Assembly: GCA_043757205.1 (NCBI GenBank)
Contig: JAYVPU010000316.1
Span: 1-12,995 of the forward strand
Source: CANCDA01 sp043757205
GTDB lineage: Bacteria; Pseudomonadota; Gammaproteobacteria; Burkholderiales; Burkholderiaceae_C
Length of the DNA stretch: 12,995 nucleotides
Direction: 5' to 3'
The translations under genes and the position numbers were made by a program. How positions within the stretch are numbered: the first letter of the stretch is position 1; each line of letters starts with the position of its first letter. Below the pieces are notes generated by a model, which was not told where the DNA came from, ran no database searches, and saw nothing but the letters and a program-made list of their open reading frames with translations. This document shows, piece after piece, positions 1-6,462 of this stretch.

Positions 1-2
1 GG

Positions 3-131
3 GAGCAGGAATATCAGAATGCGAAACGAAAATCAGAAAAATCAAATTCCCCGAGCGGCGCGTTGCGCTTGCGCAGGGGGTATTTCAGCAGCCTGCTAAT
101 GGACAATCTCGGATTAAATCAAAACTACTAA
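3..131 (+). CDS. Possible 3' end of an unidentified gene (partial)
   Basis: This frame is open from the left edge to a TAA at 129-131 and encodes about 42 residues. The first part is polar and rich in Lys, Glu and Ser. The tail has an arginine-rich stretch (LRLRRG) followed by YFSSLLMDNLGL and ends in NQNY. A strong hairpin begins right at the stop codon, as expected for the end of a transcription unit. I do not recognise the family. The frame is short enough to be open by chance, so the call depends mainly on the hairpin placement and the protein-like composition. Confidence 0.3.
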   Translation, partial: EQEYQNAKRKSEKSNSPSGALRLRRGYFSSLLMDNLGLNQNY

Positions 132-168
132 CAAACGCCGTAGTGAGGCTCATCACTGCGGCGTTTGT
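131..168 (+). terminator. Hairpin, probable transcription terminator
   Basis: A 16-bp left arm (131-146, ACAAACGCCGTAGTGA) pairs with 153-168 (TCACTGCGGCGTTTGT) around a 6-nt loop. One position is a G-U wobble in RNA. The stem is GC-rich at its centre. On the plus strand it is followed only by CATTT and then a C-run, so the U-tract is weak. On the minus strand it is followed by TAGTAGTTTTGATTT, which is more U-rich, so it could work in both directions. It insulates the iron operon from whatever lies to the left. Confidence 0.5.
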
Positions 169-280
169 CATTTCCCCCGCCCCCCCTGCGGTTCAGCAGC
201 GGCATCTCACACCTCGTATCGTGCATCCTGGCTTCAATTGACCTGCCAACAAAGCTACGTCAACGTGATTTTCGTCACTG

Positions 281-310
281 TTGAAAATGAGATTCATTCT
301 CATATACAAT
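281..310 (+). promoter_or_regulatory. Sigma70-type promoter of the iron operon
   Basis: TTGAAA at 281-286 (5 of 6 to the -35 consensus) and TACAAT at 305-310 (5 of 6 to the -10 consensus) are separated by 18 bp. Transcription would begin near 317. The spacer and -10 lie inside the Fur-box inverted repeat, which is a classic layout for iron-dependent repression. An open frame beginning at 309 cannot start there if this promoter is right, because it would lie upstream of the transcript start. Confidence 0.6.
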
Positions 311-329
311 GAGAATGAATCTCATTTGC
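283..329 (+). promoter_or_regulatory. Double Fur box (perfect 19-bp inverted repeat)
   Basis: 285-303 and 309-327 are exact reverse complements separated by 5 nt (ATACA). Each arm is also a near-palindrome resembling the 19-bp Fur consensus: 283-301 matches it at 15 of 19 positions, and 329-311 read on the minus strand matches at 14 of 19. The core of each arm is TGAGATT-C-ATTCTCA, a 7-1-7 type site. The pair covers the -10 element of the promoter, so iron-loaded Fur would block RNA polymerase. The iron-uptake content of the genes behind it supports this reading. That it is the operator of the whole run to 7530 is inference. Confidence 0.85.
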
Positions 330-360
330 ATTCATTTCATGGCCAAGACAAAAACGCTTC

Positions 361-366
361 AGGAAA
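361..366 (+). promoter_or_regulatory. Ribosome binding site for the 375 start
   Basis: AGGAAA lies about 9-10 bases before the ATG at 375. It is the best Shine-Dalgarno candidate among the possible starts (309, 339, 375, 459) of the first gene and is the main reason for choosing 375. Confidence 0.4.
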
Positions 367-374
367 GATCCGGA

Positions 375-824
375 ATGGAATCAGTCACCAATAAGGCGAA
401 CGCAAATCACGGCCACGTAGTGCCGTGCCTCGGCACATGGGCGTGGGCTCGATGCTCCATGGTGCCTCAGCTTGTCAGGCGATTGGCCCTTGTCGCTCGC
501 TTGTTGGCGTTGTCAGGACTGGCTCTGACTGTCGGCGTTGGGACAGTGATCGCTGCAGAACTGCCCAGCTTTGAAATCGTCGCGCGCGATGGTCGTCTGT
601 TTCCCGAGCGCTTGGAGGTCCCGGCGGGGGTCAAGCTCAAGCTGACATTGCGCAATGAAGGCAAAACACCGGTCGAGTTTGAGAACCTCGAACTACGGAT
701 TGAAAGAGTCGTGCCGCCTGACGCCGCAGCTTCTGTCACCGTTCAAGCACTGAGACCCGGTCGCTACGCGGTCATCGACGACTTTCACGCCGACACCGGA
801 AAAATGCTTCTCATCGCCAAGTGA
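375..824 (+). CDS. Secreted cupredoxin-like protein paired with FTR1
   Basis: This is a periplasmic cupredoxin-fold protein of the kind encoded next to FTR1 permeases (FtrB- or EfeO-N-terminal-like), which are thought to bind and oxidise iron for the permease. With a start at 375 it has 149 residues. An arginine-containing n-region and a long hydrophobic stretch (about residues 29-61) end in VIAA before ELPSFEI, consistent with a signal peptide. The remaining 88 residues form one small beta domain with the family signatures LEVPAGVKL, VEFENLEL, LRPGRYAV and DFHADTGK (about 136-143). The conserved His of the last motif is present, while the usual His after EFES appears to be replaced (ENL). 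The start is uncertain: 375 has the best ribosome binding site but leaves a 28-residue lead before the signal peptide, and 459 would give a standard signal peptide without a clear site. It is the first gene behind the Fur boxes and lies 9 bp before the permease. Confidence 0.85.
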   Translation: MESVTNKANANHGHVVPCLGTWAWARCSMVPQLVRRLALVARLLALSGLALTVGVGTVIAAELPSFEIVARDGRLFPERLEVPAGVKLKLTLRNEGKTPVEFENLELRIERVVPPDAAASVTVQALRPGRYAVIDDFHADTGKMLLIAK

Positions 825-833
825 GGAACTGAG

Positions 834-1643
834 ATGCTCAACGCCCTTATTGTGGTCTGGAGAGAAAGCCTGGAAGCGATGCTCGTCATCGGCGTGTTGA
901 TGGCGTGGATTGCTAGGCAACCGGAGCCGCAAGCCCTGAAACGCGGCGTTTGGATCGGCGCAGTGGCGGGCCTGGGTCTGGCGCTTGTACTGGGTTTCGC
1001 CACCTTTCTTGCACAGAGTCAGTTTGCCGGTCAGTCGCTGGCTATTTTTCAACTCGGCATGGTGCTATTCGCTGCCGTCCTGATTTTCCAGATGGTGCTC
1101 TGGATGCATAAGCACGGTCGCTTAATGAAGCAACAGCTGGAGGCGCGGGCGGCGCAGGGCAGTGGGGCTTTGGGGGTCGGCGCTATCACCGCCTTGGCCG
1201 TGGCGCGCGAAGGCGCAGAAACGGTTGTATTTGTTTACGGTTTAGGACTCCAGGCGGGTGGGGCCCAACTCTTTGGACTACTGGGGGCGGTCGTGGCGGG
1301 TATTGCTTTGGCAGCCGCAACGGCCTGGCTGGTCGCACGCGGCGCACGCTTTCTTAACTACAGAACCCTGTTCCGCGTCAGTGAGATTCTGCTGCTGCTG
1401 ATCGCGAGCGCACTGCTCGCCAACGGCATAGACCGACTGATTGCCCTTGACTGCTTGCCCCTGTTGCTCGACCCCGTGTGGGACACCTCAAATCTTGTGG
1501 ATGATTCGGCTGGGGTGGGACGGCTATTGGCCAGCTTTCTCGGCTACCGGGCGCGCCCCAGTGGCATTCTACTGTTGACGGTCTGCACCTATTGGTTACT
1601 CGCTGGATGGCCCTTGAAGCGCCAAACTCGTCGTGCAGCTTAA
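834..1643 (+). CDS. FTR1-family high-affinity iron permease
   Basis: This inner-membrane iron permease of the FTR1/EfeU (OFeT) family moves iron from periplasm to cytoplasm. It has 269 residues and about seven hydrophobic segments. Both diagnostic REXXE motifs are present: R10-E-S-L-E14 in the first membrane helix (WRESLEAML) and R125-E-G-A-E129 in the fourth (AREGAETVVF). These glutamates are the iron-translocating residues in the family. A GAGGA ribosome binding site at 823-827 lies 6 bases before the ATG and overlaps the previous stop codon. In FtrABCD systems the permease is accompanied by a P19-like protein, a cupredoxin and a polyferredoxin; here only the cupredoxin partner is next to it. 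It is followed, with an 11-bp overlap, by a TonB gene. Whether it takes Fe2+ oxidised by the cupredoxin or iron released from siderophores cannot be read from the sequence. Confidence 0.95.
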   Translation: MLNALIVVWRESLEAMLVIGVLMAWIARQPEPQALKRGVWIGAVAGLGLALVLGFATFLAQSQFAGQSLAIFQLGMVLFAAVLIFQMVLWMHKHGRLMKQQLEARAAQGSGALGVGAITALAVAREGAETVVFVYGLGLQAGGAQLFGLLGAVVAGIALAAATAWLVARGARFLNYRTLFRVSEILLLLIASALLANGIDRLIALDCLPLLLDPVWDTSNLVDDSAGVGRLLASFLGYRARPSGILLLTVCTYWLLAGWPLKRQTRRAA

Positions 1644-2382
1644 TTTGGCAAGCGCACAGGGCAACACGGCGCGCAGCAGCCTGGGCGTTAGCGTCGGCAC
1701 GCGTCCGCCGCGCTTGTCTGCGACTGCGCTTTCGTTGGTGCTCATGGCGCATGTAGCTATGCTGGCGGCGCTGGTAGCACTGCGGGTCGTGCCTGCACAA
1801 ATGCCTGAATCAGCCCTGATGATTGATGTCATTCGCGCCCATACTCCCGCGCCCAGGCAGCCAGAAATCCCCCCCGCAAAACCAGCGACAACAACGCCAA
1901 AGCCGAAGCCGGTCTCCCCTCAGAGTCATTCACTAGCACCGATTGAAACACCGGTCCTTGCGACCCAGAACCCCACTTCTGAGGCAGCCAGAGCGCTTGC
2001 CCAGGCGGATAAACCGGTCGCACTTCCATCCGCACTCACACCCACATCCCCCGCCGCACAAGCGCCTGCGCAGCCCGCATCGCCAGCAACGGCCGCGCAG
2101 GCGGCACCCCGGTTTGATGCGGACTATCTGCAAAACCCGGCCCCCAGCTACCCGCCGCTCTCAAGACGCTCCGGCGAAGAAGGCAAGGTGGTGTTGAAGG
2201 TTTTTGTTGAGCCTTCGGGCAGCCCCAGCAAAGTGGAAATACGAACGAGTTCAAGTTTTGAGCGGCTGGACAAGTCCGCTGTCGCCGCAGTCAGTCGCTG
2301 GAAGTTTGTTCCAGCAAAGCAAGGTGCTGAGGCCGTCGGGGCCTGGGTACTGGTTCCCATTGTTTTTAGTTTGAAGGGATGA
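1633..2382 (+). CDS. tonB: TonB family energy-transducing protein
   Basis: TonB carries proton-motive energy from ExbB-ExbD across the periplasm to outer-membrane receptors. The 249-residue protein has a cytoplasmic lead of about 30 residues, one membrane anchor (about 31-53) with a histidine at 40 where TonB proteins keep a functional His, a long Pro/Ala/Lys-rich spacer (about 72-160) and a C-terminal TonB domain (about 168-249). The domain begins with NPAPSYPPLSRR and contains GKVVLKVFV, VEPSG and RWKFVPAK. The start is a GTG overlapping the end of the permease gene by 11 bp. An in-frame stop at 1615-1617 means no earlier start is possible; a TTG at 1645 is the only close alternative. No good ribosome binding site is visible, so translation is probably coupled to the permease. 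It sits directly before exbB and exbD, so this is a dedicated TonB for the cluster. Confidence 0.92.
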   Translation: MQLNLASAQGNTARSSLGVSVGTRPPRLSATALSLVLMAHVAMLAALVALRVVPAQMPESALMIDVIRAHTPAPRQPEIPPAKPATTTPKPKPVSPQSHSLAPIETPVLATQNPTSEAARALAQADKPVALPSALTPTSPAAQAPAQPASPATAAQAAPRFDADYLQNPAPSYPPLSRRSGEEGKVVLKVFVEPSGSPSKVEIRTSSSFERLDKSAVAAVSRWKFVPAKQGAEAVGAWVLVPIVFSLKG

Positions 2383-2388
2383 AGTGAT

Positions 2389-3165
2389 ATGAATGAAACG
2401 CTTGGGTTTGCCCATTTTCTTGAACACACCGATGGGGTTGCCCGCGTGGTGTTGGGAATACTTCTTTTGGGATCAGTCGTGAGCTGGTACCTCATCGTGA
2501 CCAAAAGCATTCACATCCTCCGCACCAACCATCAGAGCCAACGTTTCCTGAGTGTCTTCTGGGATGCCCCCAACCTGGAGGCGGTGGCCAATGAAATCAG
2601 CAGTACCGGTACGCCCGAACCCTTTTCTCATCTGCTGCACCATGGGTTCACGGCCATCGACCACCTGAGCCGCAGAGATGAAGCCTCAAGCCTCGTGGAC
2701 GCTGGTGCGCCTGACGAGATGCTGACCCGTGCCCTGCGGCGCGCCATCGAGGAAGACAAGGCACGTCTTGAGTTCGGCCAGACCTTCCTGGCAACTGTCG
2801 CTTCCAGTGCGCCCTTTGTCGGACTGTTGGGGACGGTATGGGGTATCTACCATGCCCTGATGGCCATTGGTCTATCGGGTCAAGGGAGCCTCGACAAGGT
2901 GGCCGGCCCCGTGGGCGAGGCGCTCATCATGACCGGGATTGGCCTGGCCGTCGCCATTCCTGCCGCGATTGCCTACAACAGCTTTGTCCGGGCCACCCGC
3001 AATACCCTGACCCAGCTCAACTCGTTCGCCTACGACGTTCACAACTTCCTGGCCACGGGCATCAAGGCATCGCCGCTGCGTGATGATGCCCGCGCCACCA
3101 GCGACAAGGTCATCACACTGGTTCGCGCTCAGGGTCTGGCGCAAGCCCAAGGCGGTGAAGCATGA
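2389..3165 (+). CDS. exbB: ExbB, proton channel subunit of the TonB complex
   Basis: ExbB is a MotA/TolQ/ExbB-family inner-membrane protein that forms the pentameric proton channel driving TonB. It has 258 residues with three membrane segments at about 18-37, 133-155 and 175-197 and a large cytoplasmic loop between the first two, as in the family. The conserved region GLLGTVWGIYHAL (145-157) and the third helix GEALIMTGIGLAVAIPAA (176-193) are intact. This includes the glutamate E177 and threonines T149 and T182 that match the channel-lining residues of E. coli ExbB. The start ATG lies 6 bp after the tonB stop, with a weak purine-rich stretch before it. The stop overlaps the exbD start. Confidence 0.94.
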   Translation: MNETLGFAHFLEHTDGVARVVLGILLLGSVVSWYLIVTKSIHILRTNHQSQRFLSVFWDAPNLEAVANEISSTGTPEPFSHLLHHGFTAIDHLSRRDEASSLVDAGAPDEMLTRALRRAIEEDKARLEFGQTFLATVASSAPFVGLLGTVWGIYHALMAIGLSGQGSLDKVAGPVGEALIMTGIGLAVAIPAAIAYNSFVRATRNTLTQLNSFAYDVHNFLATGIKASPLRDDARATSDKVITLVRAQGLAQAQGGEA

Positions 3166-3581
3166 GCTTTGGCAGCATGCAAGCCGGTGACGACAATGCA
3201 CCGCTGGCCGAGATCAACATGGTGCCGCTGATTGATGTCATGCTGGTTCTGCTGGTGATTTTTCTGGTCACGGCACCTTTGTTGACCAATGCCGTCAAAG
3301 TTGACTTGCCGAGGGCGGTTTCCACGCCCACCATCACGAAGCCTGAAACCGTCCAGCTCTCCATCGACGCTGCAAGTCTTGTGTACTGGAATGGTCAACT
3401 CGTGGACGCCCCGGGCTTGAACCAACAACTCCAAACGGCGGCAGCCTTGCAGCCGCAGCCGGAACTTCATATTCGCGCCGAGCGCACGACCCCTTATGAA
3501 AAAGTCGCCCAGATCATGTCAGACGCAGCGAGTGCAGGCGTGGCGCGAATCGGCTTTATTACTAACCCAGCCAAACCATGA
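3162..3581 (+). CDS. exbD: ExbD, proton-coupled partner of ExbB
   Basis: ExbD is the single-span inner-membrane subunit that couples protons to TonB. The 139-residue protein has a short cytoplasmic head, the family sequence AEINMVPLIDVMLVLLVIF leading into the membrane helix (about 20-42), and a periplasmic domain with LPRA and the ending IGFITNP. The essential transmembrane aspartate is D25, the same number as in E. coli ExbD. The start ATG overlaps the exbB stop as ATGA, and the exbD stop overlaps the receptor start the same way, so translation through exbB, exbD and the receptor is probably coupled. Confidence 0.94.
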   Translation: MSFGSMQAGDDNAPLAEINMVPLIDVMLVLLVIFLVTAPLLTNAVKVDLPRAVSTPTITKPETVQLSIDAASLVYWNGQLVDAPGLNQQLQTAAALQPQPELHIRAERTTPYEKVAQIMSDAASAGVARIGFITNPAKP

Positions 3582-5749
3582 AACCCATGAACCCCTCTTT
3601 GTTGCCGCTGGGCGCTTTCATGCTCGCCAGTCTGTCCACACTGCCGCAGCAGGCTTTTGCCCAGAACGCCAGCGCCGAGTCGGCCAAGGAACTATCCACG
3701 ATCCATGTGCAAGCGGATGCGGACAAACCGGATGGGCTACGCGCCACCGCAACCCGGATCGGCAAGGTGCTCCAGGATCCGCATGATGTGCCCCAAGCGG
3801 TGACGACCATCACCCGAACAATGATGGAGCAACAACATGTGGGGTCTCTGAAAGACGCACTGCGCAATGTGTCAGGGCTGTCCTTCAATGCCGCCGAAGG
3901 CGGTCGCTCCGGTGACAACATGAACCTTCGCGGGTTCTATACCTTTGGTGACATGTACCTTGACGGCATCCGTGACACCGCACAGTACAACCGCGAAACC
4001 TTCAATCTGGAACAAGTCGATGTCTTGCGCGGTGCCGGTGCCATGTTGTTTGGACGGGGTCAGGCCGGCGGCGTTATCAATCAAGTCGGCAAGACGCCGA
4101 TGCGATTTGAGCAGTACAAATTGACCGGGAGCGTGGGCACCAATGGCTATAGAGAAGCGACCGCAGACCTGAACAAGCCCTTGAATGAAAGCACGGCTTT
4201 GCGGATCAATGCCATGCAACGTGATGAGGGAAGCTGGCGCAGCAACCCGACCACGGGAACTGAGCCGGAGATCCATCGCAAAGGGCTGGCCGTGAGCCTG
4301 GGATTGAATCTGCAAACGGATAACCAGTTCTGGATCAACTACTACCGTTTGCAAACCAACGATAACCCGGATTACGGCATTTCATTTAATCCAGCAACAC
4401 GCGCACCCGGCAGCATTCTTCCGGCCAGTTACTACTGGGGCAATAGCCGCACGTTTGACAAAAGCGATACGGAGATGAAGACGCTCGTCAATGAGTACCG
4501 CATCTCGTCCGACAGCCAGGTTCGCACGCAATTGCGCTTCGCTGACTATGGCCGCAGCTACTGGGCCAAAACCCCGAGTCTCACAGCCGTGCCAGATGCA
4601 CTCGGCGGAGTAGGCGGCAACCAGACGCGGATGTCCAATTACAAAACCGTGACGCTGCAATCCGACTTCAACACCAAGTTTCAGGCGCTGGGCATGAAGC
4701 ATGACGTGGTGACTGGCGTCGAATTCCTCAAGGAAGACAGTTACCGCACGACACTGCAAAACTTTGGAACCATCGCCGCACCCGATTTCCGGCCGTATCA
4801 GGCGGCGGCTACGGGCGTTCCGACCAGCTTTACCAGTGATTCCTATGCCGTTTATGTGCAGGACACCGTCGAGTTCATCCCCCAATGGAAGGCCACCGTG
4901 GGTGTGCGCAGAGACCAGATGAATGCGACGTACAGCAGCGCGACTTCACCTCAGCTGCAATATGCTGAAAACAGCTACCGTAGCGCTTTGTCCTACCACC
5001 CTAGCGATGAAACTCATATTTACCTGGCATGGAGCAGCTCTTTCAGCCCCACCGCAGACCTGTACCAGCTGACGACGACGCCATTGCCGCCCGAGCGCAG
5101 TGATGTGATGGAGCTGGGTGTGAAGTGGCTGCTGATGGATGGCGACCTGGCCTTGCGCGCCGCGGTTTACCAGGCGACCAAGAACTGGGAGCGCAATGCA
5201 GACCTCGAATCCACCGCTGCCATTCTGACCAAAAAGCGCCGTACCAACGGCATCGAACTTGAGGCAGCGGGGCGTATCAATGAACGCTGGGAGGTGTTCA
5301 CAGGCTTGTCGCTGATGGACGCAAAAATTCTGGAAGTCGCTGAAAACGTGAACGCCACGACCGGCGTCACCACGTCGGCCAACCCTGACTATGCTGGCAA
5401 ACCCGCGCGCAACACGCCCCACTACACCTTCAATCTGTGGACCACGTACCAGTTCACCAGTCGCTGGAAAATGGGTGGCGGCGTCGAGGTAAAAGGTGAA
5501 CGGCAGGCGGTCAACCCGAGCGGTACGGGACCCGTGCCAACCCTGGACGGCGTTTACAACCCCAATACGGCCCCGGCCTATGCGCGCTGGGATGCGATGC
5601 TGGCCTATGAACAAACCAAATGGACGATTCGCCTGAACATCAAAAACTTCTTTGACCAGTTGTACTACGATGCGGTCTATGACAACGGCGGGTTCACGGT
5701 GCCAGGCATCCGACGCTCAGCGACTGTGACGGCCGAATACAAGTTCTAA
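3578..5749 (+). CDS. TonB-dependent siderophore receptor (Fiu/PiuA type)
   Basis: This outer-membrane gated porin imports ferric siderophores, by resemblance of the catecholate-type class typified by E. coli Fiu and Pseudomonas PiuA. It has 723 residues, a usual length. A signal peptide (about 1-28, ending QQAFA) is followed by a TonB-box-like stretch (ELSTIHVQA, 38-46). The plug domain (about 65-175) contains DVPQAVTTITRTMME, MNLRGF, YLDGIRDTAQYNRETFNLEQ and the GAGAMLFGRGQAGGVINQV block. A beta-barrel rich in aromatic alternation runs to the end, finishing with GIRRSATVTAEYKF; the terminal Phe is the outer-membrane assembly signal. The start overlaps the exbD stop (ATGA) and has no clear ribosome binding site; an ATG three codons on is an alternative. 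Catecholate specificity is inferred from similarity and from the PiuC gene that follows, as in the E. coli fiu-ybiX pair. The actual ligand is unknown. Confidence 0.93.
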   Translation: MKPMNPSLLPLGAFMLASLSTLPQQAFAQNASAESAKELSTIHVQADADKPDGLRATATRIGKVLQDPHDVPQAVTTITRTMMEQQHVGSLKDALRNVSGLSFNAAEGGRSGDNMNLRGFYTFGDMYLDGIRDTAQYNRETFNLEQVDVLRGAGAMLFGRGQAGGVINQVGKTPMRFEQYKLTGSVGTNGYREATADLNKPLNESTALRINAMQRDEGSWRSNPTTGTEPEIHRKGLAVSLGLNLQTDNQFWINYYRLQTNDNPDYGISFNPATRAPGSILPASYYWGNSRTFDKSDTEMKTLVNEYRISSDSQVRTQLRFADYGRSYWAKTPSLTAVPDALGGVGGNQTRMSNYKTVTLQSDFNTKFQALGMKHDVVTGVEFLKEDSYRTTLQNFGTIAAPDFRPYQAAATGVPTSFTSDSYAVYVQDTVEFIPQWKATVGVRRDQMNATYSSATSPQLQYAENSYRSALSYHPSDETHIYLAWSSSFSPTADLYQLTTTPLPPERSDVMELGVKWLLMDGDLALRAAVYQATKNWERNADLESTAAILTKKRRTNGIELEAAGRINERWEVFTGLSLMDAKILEVAENVNATTGVTTSANPDYAGKPARNTPHYTFNLWTTYQFTSRWKMGGGVEVKGERQAVNPSGTGPVPTLDGVYNPNTAPAYARWDAMLAYEQTKWTIRLNIKNFFDQLYYDAVYDNGGFTVPGIRRSATVTAEYKF

Positions 5750-5764
5750 GCCCGCAAATCGGCC

Positions 5765-6460
5765 ATGCTCGTCACAATCAACAACCTACTCTCGGCAGAC
5801 GAGCTGGCCACGGCCCGCAGGCTCTTGCAGCAATCGCAATGGTCCCCTGGTCAGATGAGCGCTGGCATCCAGGCGGCCCAGGTCAAAAACAACCAGCAGT
5901 TGCCGGAAAATGCCGAACACCTCCCCGCGTTGCGGCAGCTCGTCCTGGACGCTCTCAATCGTTCAGCCGTTTTCTTTGCAGCCACGCTCCCATTGAAGAT
6001 ACTGCCGCCCTTCTTCAACCGGTACACCGGCGACACGAATACCTACGGACTCCATACGGACAATGCGATGCGGTTGGTGCCGGCCCACAACGACACCAAC
6101 CGCATCTATATGCGCTCCGACGTCTCGGCAACCTTGTTTCTCACTGACCCGCAAGACTACGATGGCGGTGTGCTAAGCATTGATGACACCTTTGGAACGC
6201 ACGGTATCAAGCTCACGGCGGGCAGTCTGGTGGTCTACCCGTCATCATCCACCCACGCCGTAACAGCCGTCACACGGGGGGAGAGGGTTGCCTGTTTCAT
6301 GTTCCTTCAAAGCATGGTGCGCGACCCTGGCAAACGACGTCTGCTTTACGACATGGACATGGCGCTATTGAAGTTGCGCTGTGAAGTTGGCGAAACAGAG
6401 CCCGTCGTGCAACTCACGGGGACTTATCACAATCTCTTGCGACGCTGGGCAGAAAGCTAA
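5765..6460 (+). CDS. piuC: PKHD-type Fe(II)/2-oxoglutarate hydroxylase (PiuC/YbiX)
   Basis: This cytoplasmic Fe(II)- and 2-oxoglutarate-dependent dioxygenase of the PiuC/YbiX family has 231 residues, close to the usual size. The iron-binding triad is visible as H97-x-D99 (YGLHTDN) and H164 (SSTHAV), with R174 placed ten residues later to hold 2-oxoglutarate (TRGERVAC). The N-terminal lead VTINNLLSADELATAR is typical of the family. No signal peptide is present. It lies 15 bp after the receptor stop, with a poor ribosome binding site, and 2 bp before the next gene. Family members are repeatedly found beside Fiu-type receptors and are Fur-controlled. Their substrate is not established; modification of the siderophore or of a related molecule is the common guess. 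Confidence 0.92.
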   Translation: MLVTINNLLSADELATARRLLQQSQWSPGQMSAGIQAAQVKNNQQLPENAEHLPALRQLVLDALNRSAVFFAATLPLKILPPFFNRYTGDTNTYGLHTDNAMRLVPAHNDTNRIYMRSDVSATLFLTDPQDYDGGVLSIDDTFGTHGIKLTAGSLVVYPSSSTHAVTAVTRGERVACFMFLQSMVRDPGKRRLLYDMDMALLKLRCEVGETEPVVQLTGTYHNLLRRWAES

Positions 6461-6462
6461 AG

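Noticed and set aside
309..374. Extension of the cupredoxin-like gene to an ATG at 309
   Set aside because: The ATG lies inside the Fur-box repeat and -10 region, upstream of the likely transcript start, and has no ribosome binding site.
4946..5614. Long minus-strand open frame (222 codons) antisense to the receptor
   Set aside because: It is a shadow of the receptor gene: no recognisable protein features, low-complexity composition, and the plus-strand frame is a clear receptor.
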